Assembly: GCA_964494205.1 (NCBI GenBank)
Contig: CAZBRD010000005.1
Location: forward strand, 124,001 to 188,000
DNA length: 64,000 nt
Source: JBBTCX01 sp964494205
GTDB lineage: Bacteria; Planctomycetota; Phycisphaerae; UBA1845
Direction: 5' to 3'
Part shown: piece after piece, positions 45,461-54,300 of the stretch
Layout of the letters: the number at the start of each line of letters is the position of its first letter
Position numbering within the stretch: position 1 is the stretch's first letter
Translations under genes and position numbers: made by a program
The notes under the pieces: generated by a model
Databases searched by the model: none
Seen by the model: the letters and a program-made list of their open reading frames with translations, nothing else
Told to the model about the DNA's origin: nothing

Positions 45461-47398
45461 TCAGACTTCCAGTTTCGTCGGAATCGTCAACCGGAAATGT
45501 GCCCCGCCATAGGTAGGATGATGACGCGCTGCCAGATCGAGTCGTCCGCGCAGCAGTCCGGCCCACGACCTCGCCAGCGCAAGACCCAGACCGATCCCAC
45601 CTTGGGCGATTGCGTCCGCATTTCGCCCGCGTCGAAACGGCTTGAAAATGTCATGAGCATCGAGCCGATCGATCCCCGGGCCCGAATCAATAATGTTAAC
45701 ATGCACATGGCCATTATCCGCCGACAAATGAAGCAAGACGACCGGATTCTCGCGGCCATTCGACGGACCATTCGTTTTCGCCTTGGCGGCATGGCGACAA
45801 GCGTTGTTCACCAGCACGTTCGTAATCTGATGCACGAGATCAAGGTCGGTCTTCAGCACTTCGCTATCCGGAATGTCGTTCTTGGTCTTTGGCTCAATAC
45901 CCGCCTGGCGGCAGCGAGTCTCCAAATCCTGCGCAACAGCACTAAGTAACGACTCGCCATTTGTCGTCGTCGGATTCAACCGAATCTTGTGATTTTCGAG
46001 ACGCGCGTACTCAAGCACATCTTCTACCAATCCCGACAATCGACCCGACTCGCGATTCAGCGTGTCAAAATATTCCTTCTGCTTTTCAGTCGGCACCAGG
46101 CCCGCCGCAAGCATGTCCGTGTACAATCGAAACGTCGTAAGCGGCGTGCGCAGCTCGTGCGTCACGGCGTAGGCAAACTCCATTCGCCTCGCCGAAACGC
46201 GGATAAGGTTTGCAAAGCCCCAACCTGCGAGGCCCAACACCGTTATCGCGGCCCCCCACCCGCCAAACATCCAAGCGTTCAAAGTTTTCCATTCGCCGGA
46301 ATTGCGTAGAGAAGTCCATGCTTCCCATGCAGTGGGGTGCGTAGCCAATTCTGCGGCTGTCAATCGCGCGGGGATGGAAACCATGACTGTCTCGCGCAAT
46401 TCGGGGTCGTCGGACATTTCTTCAACGGGAATCAGATCACCATCGGGGAAAATCTCTTCGATCGTCATTCGCTCGAAAATCTCGCGCTTCAACTTCGCCC
46501 AATCGGCCACAAAGCCCTGAAGAAACTTCTGCCCGCCGGCTGTACCGGTTCGGACGAAAAGTAATTTCTTTGCTTTGCTACCGGGTGTATCTAACCAGAT
46601 GGCCCGGATAGGTGCTTCAGAAATAGAGACCGACACGTCGCTAAATTCGTCACCTGAACTCTCAACGCGGTTTTCTTCGTCAACTTCTGGATCGTTGGAA
46701 GGAATCGGCCAGCATTGCGGCTGCGGCGCCAATGCAGCCTGTGCCCAATTCACGCTACGCTGGCGTGCATTAAACTCTTGCGTGCGACCGCGCGAATCGG
46801 CGAGTACCGCGCGCTTGCCGTCCGACAAGGCCAATTCAGTTTTTGGCCCAATGAATGGGTCTGTCTGCGCACCGGACCGATCCACGCGCTTGTGCAATTC
46901 TGCAATTTCAATGGATTCGCGAAGGTCCTTTAATGCCCGCCGTAATGGTTCGTCGCGGGCATAATGCTGCATGACGATGTTGCCCTCTTCGGGGATCTGA
47001 GGTGAACTCCAGTGCCCCGCACCATCGACTTGGAAATAGAGGTCAATCCAAGGATGAGGCAGTTCTGAACCATATAATGGCGACCGCTCCATCAGGCGCT
47101 CTCGATCAAATCGATTGAGCGGTACACCCGTTCTTGTCCATAATGACTCATGCTCAGGTGTGAAGAACGAGAGGTAATGGGAAGGTGGAATTGCTTGTTG
47201 CGTGCCCAACGCCCACATCATGTAGGCGTCCATACGCCACAAAGCGAGGCGCCTCTTGCTAGCCGTGCTTTCCCAGGATTGCGTTCGCGCAAGCTCGAAG
47301 TTGGCCAAGGTGGCCCACGTCATCCCCCCCACCACCATGAACGCAGTGAGGGCAAACCCAATGACTGTCGAGCGAATTCCCTTCGCGAACAGCCTCAT
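45461..47398 (-). CDS. Membrane sensor histidine kinase
   Basis: 645 residues. Span 1 (about 10-33), a large periplasmic sensor part (about 35-370), span 2 (about 375-398), then directly HisKA with the phospho-His in AVTHELRTPL (His414) and the ATPase motifs NNACRH, DSGPGID and GGIGLGLALAR. No HAMP domain is visible between span 2 and the dimerisation helix, which is unusual. Its ATG overlaps the stop of the response regulator (ATGA), so the pair is co-translated. Stimulus unknown. Confidence 0.9.
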   Translation of the reverse strand: MRLFAKGIRSTVIGFALTAFMVVGGMTWATLANFELARTQSWESTASKRRLALWRMDAYMMWALGTQQAIPPSHYLSFFTPEHESLWTRTGVPLNRFDRERLMERSPLYGSELPHPWIDLYFQVDGAGHWSSPQIPEEGNIVMQHYARDEPLRRALKDLRESIEIAELHKRVDRSGAQTDPFIGPKTELALSDGKRAVLADSRGRTQEFNARQRSVNWAQAALAPQPQCWPIPSNDPEVDEENRVESSGDEFSDVSVSISEAPIRAIWLDTPGSKAKKLLFVRTGTAGGQKFLQGFVADWAKLKREIFERMTIEEIFPDGDLIPVEEMSDDPELRETVMVSIPARLTAAELATHPTAWEAWTSLRNSGEWKTLNAWMFGGWGAAITVLGLAGWGFANLIRVSARRMEFAYAVTHELRTPLTTFRLYTDMLAAGLVPTEKQKEYFDTLNRESGRLSGLVEDVLEYARLENHKIRLNPTTTNGESLLSAVAQDLETRCRQAGIEPKTKNDIPDSEVLKTDLDLVHQITNVLVNNACRHAAKAKTNGPSNGRENPVVLLHLSADNGHVHVNIIDSGPGIDRLDAHDIFKPFRRGRNADAIAQGGIGLGLALARSWAGLLRGRLDLAARHHPTYGGAHFRLTIPTKLEV

Positions 47399-48132
47399 CC
47401 GGCTGCTTCCTCCATCTCTAGCTTCAGGTCAGGACCGAGCATATATCCACGCCCACGGACGGTGACGATCCATTCGGTCTGAGTCTTGTTTTCGCCGTTC
47501 GGATCAAGCTTCTGGCGAAGTCGCGTGATGTGCATATCAATCGCTCGCGTATCCACGTTGCCGTCGCGAATGCCCCAGACGCATGAAAGTAGCTCCTCGC
47601 GCGACACCGCGCGACCGGCATGGGCCGCAAGCCGCTGGAGGATGTTCGATTCCATTTCGGATAGCACGGTTCGATCGCCGGTCTCGTGCACAATTTCGCG
47701 CCGCGCCAGATTAACCGACGTTGGCCCGCCGTTGATGCGCACCACCGGATTCGGTCGTTCCGGGCTTCTTCGCAATACCGCATCCACCCGCGCCAATAGC
47801 TCGCGCGCCGAAAACGGCTTCACGACATAATCATCCGCTCCGGCCCGTAATCCGCGAACGCGATCGTCCTCAGATCCGCGCGCAGTGAGGATAATCACCG
47901 GCAACGCGGGATGCGTGACGCGCAACTCGGATAAGACATCCAGTCCGTCACGCTTCGGCAGCAGCAGGTCGAGCAGCACGAGATCGACGCCCGCGCGCCG
48001 TGCCTCATTCAGCCCTGCTTCACCGTCAGCCGCTTCGACCGGTTCATAGCCGGCCACTTTGAGAATATCGACAATGCCTCTGCGTATGGCATCTTCGTCC
48101 TCGACAACCACGATCATTCGTTTTCTAGCCAT
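47395..48132 (-). CDS. OmpR-family response regulator
   Basis: 245 residues. Receiver domain with acidic pair EDED, phospho-Asp55 in LVLLDLLLPKRDG, TAR and switch lysine in VVKPFSARE. C-terminal winged-helix DNA-binding domain (DMHITRLRQKLDP; VRGRGYML). It is phosphorylated by the kinase encoded directly after it. ATG 48132 has GGAG upstream. Confidence 0.94.
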   Translation of the reverse strand: MARKRMIVVVEDEDAIRRGIVDILKVAGYEPVEAADGEAGLNEARRAGVDLVLLDLLLPKRDGLDVLSELRVTHPALPVIILTARGSEDDRVRGLRAGADDYVVKPFSARELLARVDAVLRRSPERPNPVVRINGGPTSVNLARREIVHETGDRTVLSEMESNILQRLAAHAGRAVSREELLSCVWGIRDGNVDTRAIDMHITRLRQKLDPNGENKTQTEWIVTVRGRGYMLGPDLKLEMEEAAG

Positions 48133-48222
48133 GTGTATCTCCAAGACCCTACATTCTATCTTACACCGCTATCACCCCCGCTGCGGCGCAAACGAAGAGC
48201 TGGATGTTAAGTGGCTGTTACA

Positions 48223-48630
48223 TTATGGCCTTAGATCTGACGAGGTATTTTCGGCGTGGTTCGTATCAACGATGTAATTGAGAACAATCACACCGACAAC
48301 GACACCAGATAAGTTCGCAAGAAAGTCCCAGAAATTCGTGTCTCGGCCCACATATGCCTGAGACCATTCGTCAAACAGGCCATAGAGTGTGTAAACGAGC
48401 GCAATGCTCCATACGCCGGAGTGCTGGAGCATTTGATTGGATTTCAAGACAAACCGCCCGCACAGCAACACGAGCATGCAATAGATGCCGAAATGGATCA
48501 CCTTGTCGGCGTAATCCGGAGTGATGATTCGCTCTTTGGGAATCGGGAGGTGAGTAGCGGTGAACGCCAGAATCCAGAAACCGATCCAAACTGCAAACGC
48601 GAATAGACTAGACGAAGATTGATTCGTCAT
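48223..48630 (-). CDS. VanZ-like membrane protein
   Basis: 135 residues with three to four spans. It shows THLPIP, DYADKVIHFGIYCMLVLL and DEWSQAYVGRDTNFWDFLAN, the conserved VanZ-like pattern. The family includes a teicoplanin-resistance factor, but most members have no assigned job. It lies eight bases behind ParA. Confidence 0.82.
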   Translation of the reverse strand: MTNQSSSSLFAFAVWIGFWILAFTATHLPIPKERIITPDYADKVIHFGIYCMLVLLCGRFVLKSNQMLQHSGVWSIALVYTLYGLFDEWSQAYVGRDTNFWDFLANLSGVVVGVIVLNYIVDTNHAENTSSDLRP

Positions 48631-48637
48631 CAGGAAA

Positions 48638-49606
48638 TCAGGCTGAAATGGTCGCGGTTACGGGTACAACAGGTGCTTCAGTCGATGTCATAGGAATGGC
48701 ACTCACTTCCCTGGTCGCTGGTGACGGTTCATTGTTCCTTTCGGCAACTGCCTCGGTTTTCTTTCGTGGCCGCGCGGGCTTTACCACTTTTGGTTTCGGA
48801 AGAGTTCGCTCCACCACAACTTCTTGCGCGAGGATCTCTTTCGCAAGCGATTCGTAATCGAGTGCCCCGTTGCTCTTGGCGTCGTATTCGAACACCGATT
48901 TCCCAAAGCTGGCAGATTCCGCGAGTTTGATGTTTCGGCGAATTCGGGTTTGGAACAAACGGGCATCGGCCCAGGCAACTCCCGTCCCCTTTGCGTTCGC
49001 CAGGAAGCTCGAAAGGTCATCGACGATCTCGCTCGCCAACTTGGTGCCCGCGTCATACATGCACAAAACCACGCCGCTCACCCGCAATTTCGGATTGATC
49101 CGCTGCCGCACGAGCGTCACGGTATTCAGCAATTTCCCCAAACCCTGAAGAGCGAAGAAATGGGCCTGAAGTGGGATCAGCACTTCATCAGCAGTCGCCA
49201 GCGCATTGATCGTGAGCACACCAAGCGATGGCGGACAATCGATGAAAAGGTAGTCATGCGCCACGTCATAGGCATTGATCGCCTCTCGCAAAATCACCTC
49301 TCGCCCGACAATGCCCATCAGCTCCGGCTCTGCGGCAGCGAGATCGATGTCAGACGGAATCAAGGTCGTCCGCTCGCCCACCGAAACGGCCACGTCCTTG
49401 ACTGGGACAGAATCAACTAGAACGTCATACACGCTCGAATGGCCGGGCGTAACCTCACAGCCAAGGTGCAGCGACAAGTGCCCCTGAGGATCGAGATCGA
49501 TGACGAGTGTTTTCTTCCCTAAACGTGAAATGGCGGCCGCGAGATTGGCAGTGGTAGTGGTCTTGCCAACGCCGCCCTTTTGATTGATGACCGCGATTCG
49601 TCGCAT
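48638..49606 (-). CDS. parA: ParA/Soj-type partitioning ATPase
   Basis: 322 residues. Deviant Walker A KGGVGKTTTTANLA (10-23), DLDPQGHLSLHLG, FIDCPPSLGVLT (Walker B-like). The last 65 residues are a Lys/Pro/Ala-rich tail not found in short Soj. ParA moves chromosome or other cargo with a partner ParB; no parB is next to it here, so it may be an orphan that positions something else. Confidence 0.88.
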   Translation of the reverse strand: MRRIAVINQKGGVGKTTTTANLAAAISRLGKKTLVIDLDPQGHLSLHLGCEVTPGHSSVYDVLVDSVPVKDVAVSVGERTTLIPSDIDLAAAEPELMGIVGREVILREAINAYDVAHDYLFIDCPPSLGVLTINALATADEVLIPLQAHFFALQGLGKLLNTVTLVRQRINPKLRVSGVVLCMYDAGTKLASEIVDDLSSFLANAKGTGVAWADARLFQTRIRRNIKLAESASFGKSVFEYDAKSNGALDYESLAKEILAQEVVVERTLPKPKVVKPARPRKKTEAVAERNNEPSPATREVSAIPMTSTEAPVVPVTATISA

Positions 49607-49809
49607 CGGTCGTCCCTTACCGACGGGCTATCCCGCCCCCGAAAAATAGCATCCTGCAACTCGGCCTAATGCAACAGGAGTATAAAGTTCACCTCAGTGG
49701 GTGTAAACGCATTTCCCCCATCAATCGCCACCATAACAGCGACATTCCTCTGCCCTGTGATATCTCTCTATTCGTAGGATCGCCTGTCCGCTTGGCGCGA
49801 TGTGGCAAT

Positions 49810-49837
49810 GAAAAAGGGCCGGATTCATATCCAGCCC
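49810..49837 (-). terminator. Rho-independent terminator after xerC/D
   Basis: On the minus strand GGGCTGGAT faces ATCCGGCCC and a run of five T follows (49811-49815 on the plus strand). It lies about 35 bases behind the recombinase stop codon. The rest of spacer 49607-49809 shows nothing I can identify. Confidence 0.75.
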
Positions 49838-49869
49838 TTGTCAATTCATCTTGAATCTCAGCCGTTCGC

Positions 49870-50958
49870 CTAGCGGCCGTATGGCTGCTGGGGCGGCGGC
49901 GTCTGCGGATTGTGCGGATGATTCTGCGGCACATCCAAAGCTCGCGGGTGAGCTGCATCATAGGCAGCCTTGAGTCGCGGCGCGGTCAAGTGCGTGTAGA
50001 TCTGCGTCGTTGAAATCGACTGGTGACCCAGCAATTCCTGAACACTTCGCAAGTCGGCACCGTTGTTCAGCAGATGCGTGGCAAAGCTGTGTCGCAGGGT
50101 GTGCGGGCTGATCGACGGATCCAAACCGCACTGAGCGAGATACTTGTCCAGCTTGCGGCGAACGCTTCGCGTGCTGAGTCGTTGACCGTGCTTGTTCACG
50201 AACAGCGCGCTGGAGTCGAACGAGGCAGAGCGTGCATCAGCACGGCGCAGTTCGAGATACTTCTGGAGTGACGCGATGGCCGTTGGGCCGATCGGCGTGG
50301 TGCGCTGCTTCTTGCCCTTGCCGCGAACTCGAATCACCTGGCCGGTGAAATCGATATCCGCGAAGTTCAAATCCACCAGCTCGCTAACGCGAACGCCCGT
50401 GGAGAACAGCACTTCGAGCATCGAGCGATCGCGAGCACCGAGAAGCGTCGTATCGTCGGGCGTCGAAAGCAAACGCGTGATGTCATCTACTTCGAGGAAT
50501 TTCGGAAGGCGTTTTTCCTGCTTCGGCGTGCGAATTGACGAAAGCGGGTGCGTTTGCACGTAGCCGCGACGCAGGCAGAACTTGTAGAAGCTTCTTAGCG
50601 TCGCCAGCTTTCGCGCTACGGTCGATTTCGAGTAGTTCTGGGTTCCCAGAAAACTCAGAAACGACTTCACCGCATTGGCGTCGACTTCAGTCAAACGCTG
50701 CGTGACGTTCGGATCCGAAAGGATCGTCGCCAGATTGCTGGAGACGGCGTCACTCGCATGGCCCCCACCGTGCGCGGAACGCGTCGTCGTCAGGTTCGAA
50801 GCGAAATTCTGCCTTCCCGTCGCCTTTTCCATGTCACCGGCGAGGTACGCGCAGAACTGAGCGAGATCCGCTGCGTAACACTTAGCCGTGTGCGGCGAGA
50901 AGTGCCGTTCGAACCTGAGGTAATTCAGGAACTCATCTATTAGTCGACTCTCTATCAT
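49870..50958 (-). CDS. Tyrosine recombinase XerC/XerD type
   Basis: 362 residues from ATG 50958; TTG 50973 is possible. N-terminal SAM-like domain (FLNYLRFERHFSPHTAKCYAADLAQF), then a catalytic core with the Arg in STGVRVSELVDL, the HTLRHSFATHLL box (His, Arg), LLGHQSISTTQIYTH (His and Tyr nucleophile). Between about 45 and 95 there is an insertion (ATGRQNFASNLTTTRSAHGG) that a standard XerC/D lacks. It resolves chromosome dimers at dif; no dif is apparent here. The C-terminus is Pro/Gln/His-rich. Confidence 0.9.
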   Translation of the reverse strand: MIESRLIDEFLNYLRFERHFSPHTAKCYAADLAQFCAYLAGDMEKATGRQNFASNLTTTRSAHGGGHASDAVSSNLATILSDPNVTQRLTEVDANAVKSFLSFLGTQNYSKSTVARKLATLRSFYKFCLRRGYVQTHPLSSIRTPKQEKRLPKFLEVDDITRLLSTPDDTTLLGARDRSMLEVLFSTGVRVSELVDLNFADIDFTGQVIRVRGKGKKQRTTPIGPTAIASLQKYLELRRADARSASFDSSALFVNKHGQRLSTRSVRRKLDKYLAQCGLDPSISPHTLRHSFATHLLNNGADLRSVQELLGHQSISTTQIYTHLTAPRLKAAYDAAHPRALDVPQNHPHNPQTPPPQQPYGR

Positions 50959-51056
50959 GATCGCGTCGTTCAATTCGGCGAAAACCCCTGGTCCTTTTAA
51001 TTAATCATAGCGCGCTCGGGCCGATAATTCCTTTCAACCCAGTTTCTTGCCATGAC

Positions 51057-51299
51057 CTACACTGCGACCTGATCAAGCTCCGTCTCTAATCGTCGGCCCA
51101 TCTGGTAGCTGAGGACAGCAGCGTCGAACCAGTCAAACTTACTTTCCGGGTTCGAGGCCATCGACGCAAACGAGTCGATGATTTCCGCTTCCTGTCCGGA
51201 CTGATACCGGAAGATAAACCGCTCGTCGCCTTTCACCAGCGAAAGCTGCCGAGTCTGGCTCATCGCGTCCATACCAGCCATATCGCTCGGCTCTTTCAT
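51057..51299 (-). CDS. Small hypothetical protein
   Basis: 80 residues, ATG 51299 with GAGG six bases upstream. No signal peptide or membrane span. The body (VKGDERFIFRYQSGQEAEII, SKFDWFDAAVLSYQMGRRL) looks like a conserved globular unit, but I do not recognise a family. It is 19 bases behind the lipoprotein gene on the same strand. Confidence 0.6.
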   Translation of the reverse strand: MKEPSDMAGMDAMSQTRQLSLVKGDERFIFRYQSGQEAEIIDSFASMASNPESKFDWFDAAVLSYQMGRRLETELDQVAV

Positions 51300-51318
51300 C
51301 GGCTGCCTCGGTCCCCGG

Positions 51319-52173
51319 CTATTGGCTAAGCAACGATTCAATCGTTGAAAAACAGCAGAAGCGAATGAAGTCCTGTTGGCTCACCAGGTAACGCCTCCAC
51401 CCGTAAGGACTTCCCCCGCTGTCACGACGCGAACCATACGCCCGAATCTCGGCGACAACCGAGTCGTGGGAGGCGTTGAAGATTCGTTGAGTTTGAGCGA
51501 GAAGTCGAACTTGCGCATTCGCGGCTGGCATTGGCCCGCCAGCTCCATCTGACGGTGGTCGCGTTGGACCCATTTGTTGGCCGCTCTTCCCAAGCCGTGC
51601 TCCGTACAATTGAGCGGTGATTCCAATGCTCGGCGGGCTGTATGGGTCATAGTCTGTCACCGCAAAAACCAATATCGCGTCGGCCCCCAGCGCTTCCGCG
51701 ATTTCCTGTGCATGTTCCGGCGATTCAACGCCGCTTCGGCCCTGTGAGGCGAGAACCGCGAGCACGCGACTGACGGGTAATACCGAGACACCCGAAGCGT
51801 ACTGCAATTCACCAGCCATCAAGTCGGCGAATCGCTCCGGATCGAAGGCAGCCGAACCGCTGAGGTTCACTGCCGGAGCCACTGCGATTGTCATCCCGGT
51901 GAATCGATAATTCGTGATTCTGACTTCGGGTGCAACCGGTTCCTGACTTTTGCAACCCAACGTGACGACAGGGAGCATCAAGACAATGAGGGCTCGCCAG
52001 ATTCGACCGTTCAGCCGCGTCAGTCCGAGTTCTGTTTTGCCTGCGGTACTGCTAATCCGGCGAGCGATTCTTTCAAGGGTCGCACGTTCAGTACCGCTAA
52101 AGCCGCAACACGACTTCGGACGCAGAGGTTCATCGTCCAATTGCTCTCGATGCTGGAGTTGCAGGTCCTTCAC
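51319..52173 (-). CDS. Lipoprotein with GNA1162/CsgG-like body and long N-terminal extension
   Basis: 284 residues. The start is GTG 52173 with a strong GGAGGAGG ribosome site. About 60 polar residues precede the export-type stretch ALIVLMLPVVTLGC (lipobox TLGC), which is unusual: lipoprotein signals normally sit at the very N-terminus. The body (TIAVAPAVNLSGSAAFDPER, LPVSRVLAVLASQG, AEALGADAILVFAVTDYDPY) resembles outer-membrane-associated lipoproteins of the GNA1162 kind. Function unknown. Alternatively the true start is inside the frame, near the signal. Confidence 0.7.
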   Translation of the reverse strand: MKDLQLQHREQLDDEPLRPKSCCGFSGTERATLERIARRISSTAGKTELGLTRLNGRIWRALIVLMLPVVTLGCKSQEPVAPEVRITNYRFTGMTIAVAPAVNLSGSAAFDPERFADLMAGELQYASGVSVLPVSRVLAVLASQGRSGVESPEHAQEIAEALGADAILVFAVTDYDPYSPPSIGITAQLYGARLGKSGQQMGPTRPPSDGAGGPMPAANAQVRLLAQTQRIFNASHDSVVAEIRAYGSRRDSGGSPYGWRRYLVSQQDFIRFCCFSTIESLLSQ

Positions 52174-53057
52174 GCAGCCTCCTCCATAGAACTACTTTGA
52201 AGTTCAGGACTCAAACTTTGACTTCGCCCCATAAACTGATGATCTGGAATGCATCCGATCCATCCCAGAAAAGCCGCAAAAACCGCTGCTTTCAGGCCTG
52301 TTTTGAATGTATCAAAGGGGATTGGAGTGGAATCGCAGTACATACTTCTGACTATTCATCATCTCCAAACAGGTTGAAACAATCACCGCGCATCGGACTC
52401 TTCCGAACTACCACAAACAACTTCTACGAACGCCATCGCCATTACTTTTCACCATGGATTCGATAAATGCTCGAAGCCGCTGATGGTCGTGTGTGGGTGT
52501 TCTATGTCCCTCAATATCAAACTAACCATCGCGCAAAACCTGCGCATTCAAACTGGCTGACTCCCCTTCTTGCAAGTACATAGTTCATCGCAGTTGCCGG
52601 GATTAGACCGATAACTTTTCATCCAACTTATCGGTTCGCCAACAAACGAATCTCCAAACTTCCAGAAGCGCAGGAATTGCGCAGTCCGTTTGGCACTGAA
52701 CCGGTCCACCATTGAAAATGCATCTCATCTCTGTGACGGGAAAATTCACAGGGCGTAGTTTTGTTGAATCGACCGTAAAAACAATGGGTTATGACACTTC
52801 ATGCACGTGTGATTAATTACCGATCGCGCCGTCAGCCGGACTCAAGTGGCACTCGAACGCGCGGCACCTTCTTCCAGTCCATGCCCGAAAACCCACTTCG
52901 ATGGACGACACTTTCGACCACCAACCTCATACGTAATTACTTATTGCAAAATTAGTTATAGATAAACACTCGAATCGCTCGCCAACCCCCCGCGCTGGTG
53001 CTACTATTTCGCAGAAGAAAGAAGCCAAATCAAATAAGCAGAATAGGAAGGGGAGGC
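52174..53057. other. Long intergenic spacer, low coding content
   Basis: About 880 bases with noticeably more A+T than neighbours and no convincing gene on either strand. Short frames here have poor codon character. No clear DnaA box cluster, hairpin repeat or tRNA is visible. Possible contents are a regulatory region for the following genes or a non-coding RNA; neither is supported. Confidence 0.4.
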
Positions 53058-53162
53058 ATGGGAAAGAAGCATGAACTCTGCCTTTGTTGTCGCCGCGAGG
53101 CTTTGATCGATACCTCGCGGTTACAAGGAGTCAGTCACGGTCGTCGGGGGGTGGGTAGATGA
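53058..53162 (+). CDS. Mini-ORF of 34 residues upstream of the isochorismatase-fold gene
   Basis: Reads MGKKHELCLCCRREALIDTS and a short basic end. A purine-rich AGGAAGGGGAGG lies just before the ATG. Its TGA overlaps the ATG of the next gene (ATGA, 53159-53162). The Cys-rich motif CLCC could bind metal. It might be a regulatory leader or a tiny partner protein; it could also be chance. Confidence 0.35.
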   Translation: MGKKHELCLCCRREALIDTSRLQGVSHGRRGVGR

Positions 53163-54007
53163 TCGGACGGGGGAACGGTCGCGTCCACGAGTGTGTGGTC
53201 GTAGACATCAGTACACAAAAGGATCTTTGTGAAACGACAGGTGCTCTGCCTGTTGCCAACATCGATGAACTAATTCCTGCACTTCGGCGCGTCATCGCGT
53301 GGACCAAGAGAAACCATGCGGCGATCGTCTCGGCTGTGGATGCCCATCGGCTCTGGGAGCTAAACGGCGACGGCAAACCGCAGCACTGCGTCGACGGAAC
53401 AACCGGCCAGAAAAAGCTCGACTTTACAGTCTTGGCCTCGCGAATTCGCATTGAGGCAGACAATACGCTGGCGCTTCCGGCTGACGTTTTTCGCTATTAC
53501 CAGCAAGTCGTCTTCCCGAAACGAACCGACGATCTCCTGGCAAATCCGAAGGCCGACCGACTCTTGACACAGCTTCCGACTCGCGAGTTCATCATCTTCG
53601 GAAACACGGTCGAAGGCGCGGTGAAGTCACTTTCACTCGGACTGCTCGCTCGCGGCAAACAAGTAAAAGTCGTCGTGGATGCCTGCGGTCACTGGAACAA
53701 AGCTCTCGCAGAACTAGCCATTCGCCAAATGGTGGCCAAGGGTGCTCAGATCATCACAGTGGAAGATCTTTTGGCTCGCCGTCTATCGCGACGAATGCGA
53801 TACCCAAGCTCCATCTTCCGATTGGGCGGCAAAGTTCAACGCAACGCTCAAGCAAACGGGAATGGAAAGTCGAACGGTCATTCCGACGCGATGGACAAGA
53901 ACAACGGCGAGTGGACATCATTGTCTGACTTTGGGCTCGATGCTACGATCAATCGACTGGACGACGATGGGCCTTACGCCCCGGGTTCCGGCGACAATGG
54001 TTTGTAG
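53159..54007 (+). CDS. Isochorismatase-fold protein without the catalytic cysteine
   Basis: 282 residues. The fold of isochorismatase/nicotinamidase enzymes is clear: CVVVDISTQKDL (Asp16), VDAHRLW (place of the metal ligands), PQHCVDGTTGQKK, a lysine at VFPKRTDD (Lys121) and FGNTVEGAVKSLSLGLLARG. In hydrolases of this fold the last motif carries the nucleophile Cys (TDYCV); here Ala154 is at that point. True isochorismatases also lack Cys, so either a vinyl-ether hydrolase or a non-enzymatic role is possible. It ends with a Gly/Asn-rich tail. A ferredoxin gene follows after 8 bases. Confidence 0.78.
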   Translation: MIGRGNGRVHECVVVDISTQKDLCETTGALPVANIDELIPALRRVIAWTKRNHAAIVSAVDAHRLWELNGDGKPQHCVDGTTGQKKLDFTVLASRIRIEADNTLALPADVFRYYQQVVFPKRTDDLLANPKADRLLTQLPTREFIIFGNTVEGAVKSLSLGLLARGKQVKVVVDACGHWNKALAELAIRQMVAKGAQIITVEDLLARRLSRRMRYPSSIFRLGGKVQRNAQANGNGKSNGHSDAMDKNNGEWTSLSDFGLDATINRLDDDGPYAPGSGDNGL

Positions 54008-54015
54008 CACGAACG

Positions 54016-54300
54016 ATGGCCAAGAAAAAAAAGCTACCCAAGCAGCTCGCGATTCTCGACGAGGACTTGTGCACCGGCTGTGATGCCTGTGTCACGGTTT
54101 GTCCCGTCGATTGCATTGACAAAATCTCAGACCCAACACACCCCGGCTATGCGATGGGCATTTGCACGATCGATCTGCCGGTCTGTATTGGATGTAAACT
54201 TTGCGCGCAAGTCTGTCCGTGGCACGTCATCACGATGGTGCCGACAGATGAAGTCCTGAAGCAGCCGAAATATCAAACGATTCTGCAGGAAGCGGTTTGA
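54016..54300 (+). CDS. Ferredoxin with two 4Fe-4S clusters
   Basis: 94 residues. Two CxxCxxCxxxC motifs: CTGCDACVTVCPVDC and CIGCKLCAQVCPW, binding two [4Fe-4S] clusters. It shuttles electrons in the cytoplasm. Directly behind the isochorismatase-fold gene, so co-transcribed. Confidence 0.92.
   Translation: MAKKKKLPKQLAILDEDLCTGCDACVTVCPVDCIDKISDPTHPGYAMGICTIDLPVCIGCKLCAQVCPWHVITMVPTDEVLKQPKYQTILQEAV

Noticed and set aside
52197..52466. An 89-codon frame in the long spacer
   Set aside because: No ribosome site, no family likeness and poor codon character.
52174..53057. A replication origin near parA and xerC/D
   Set aside because: No DnaA-box cluster, dnaA or dnaN was seen, and parA and xer genes alone do not mark an origin.
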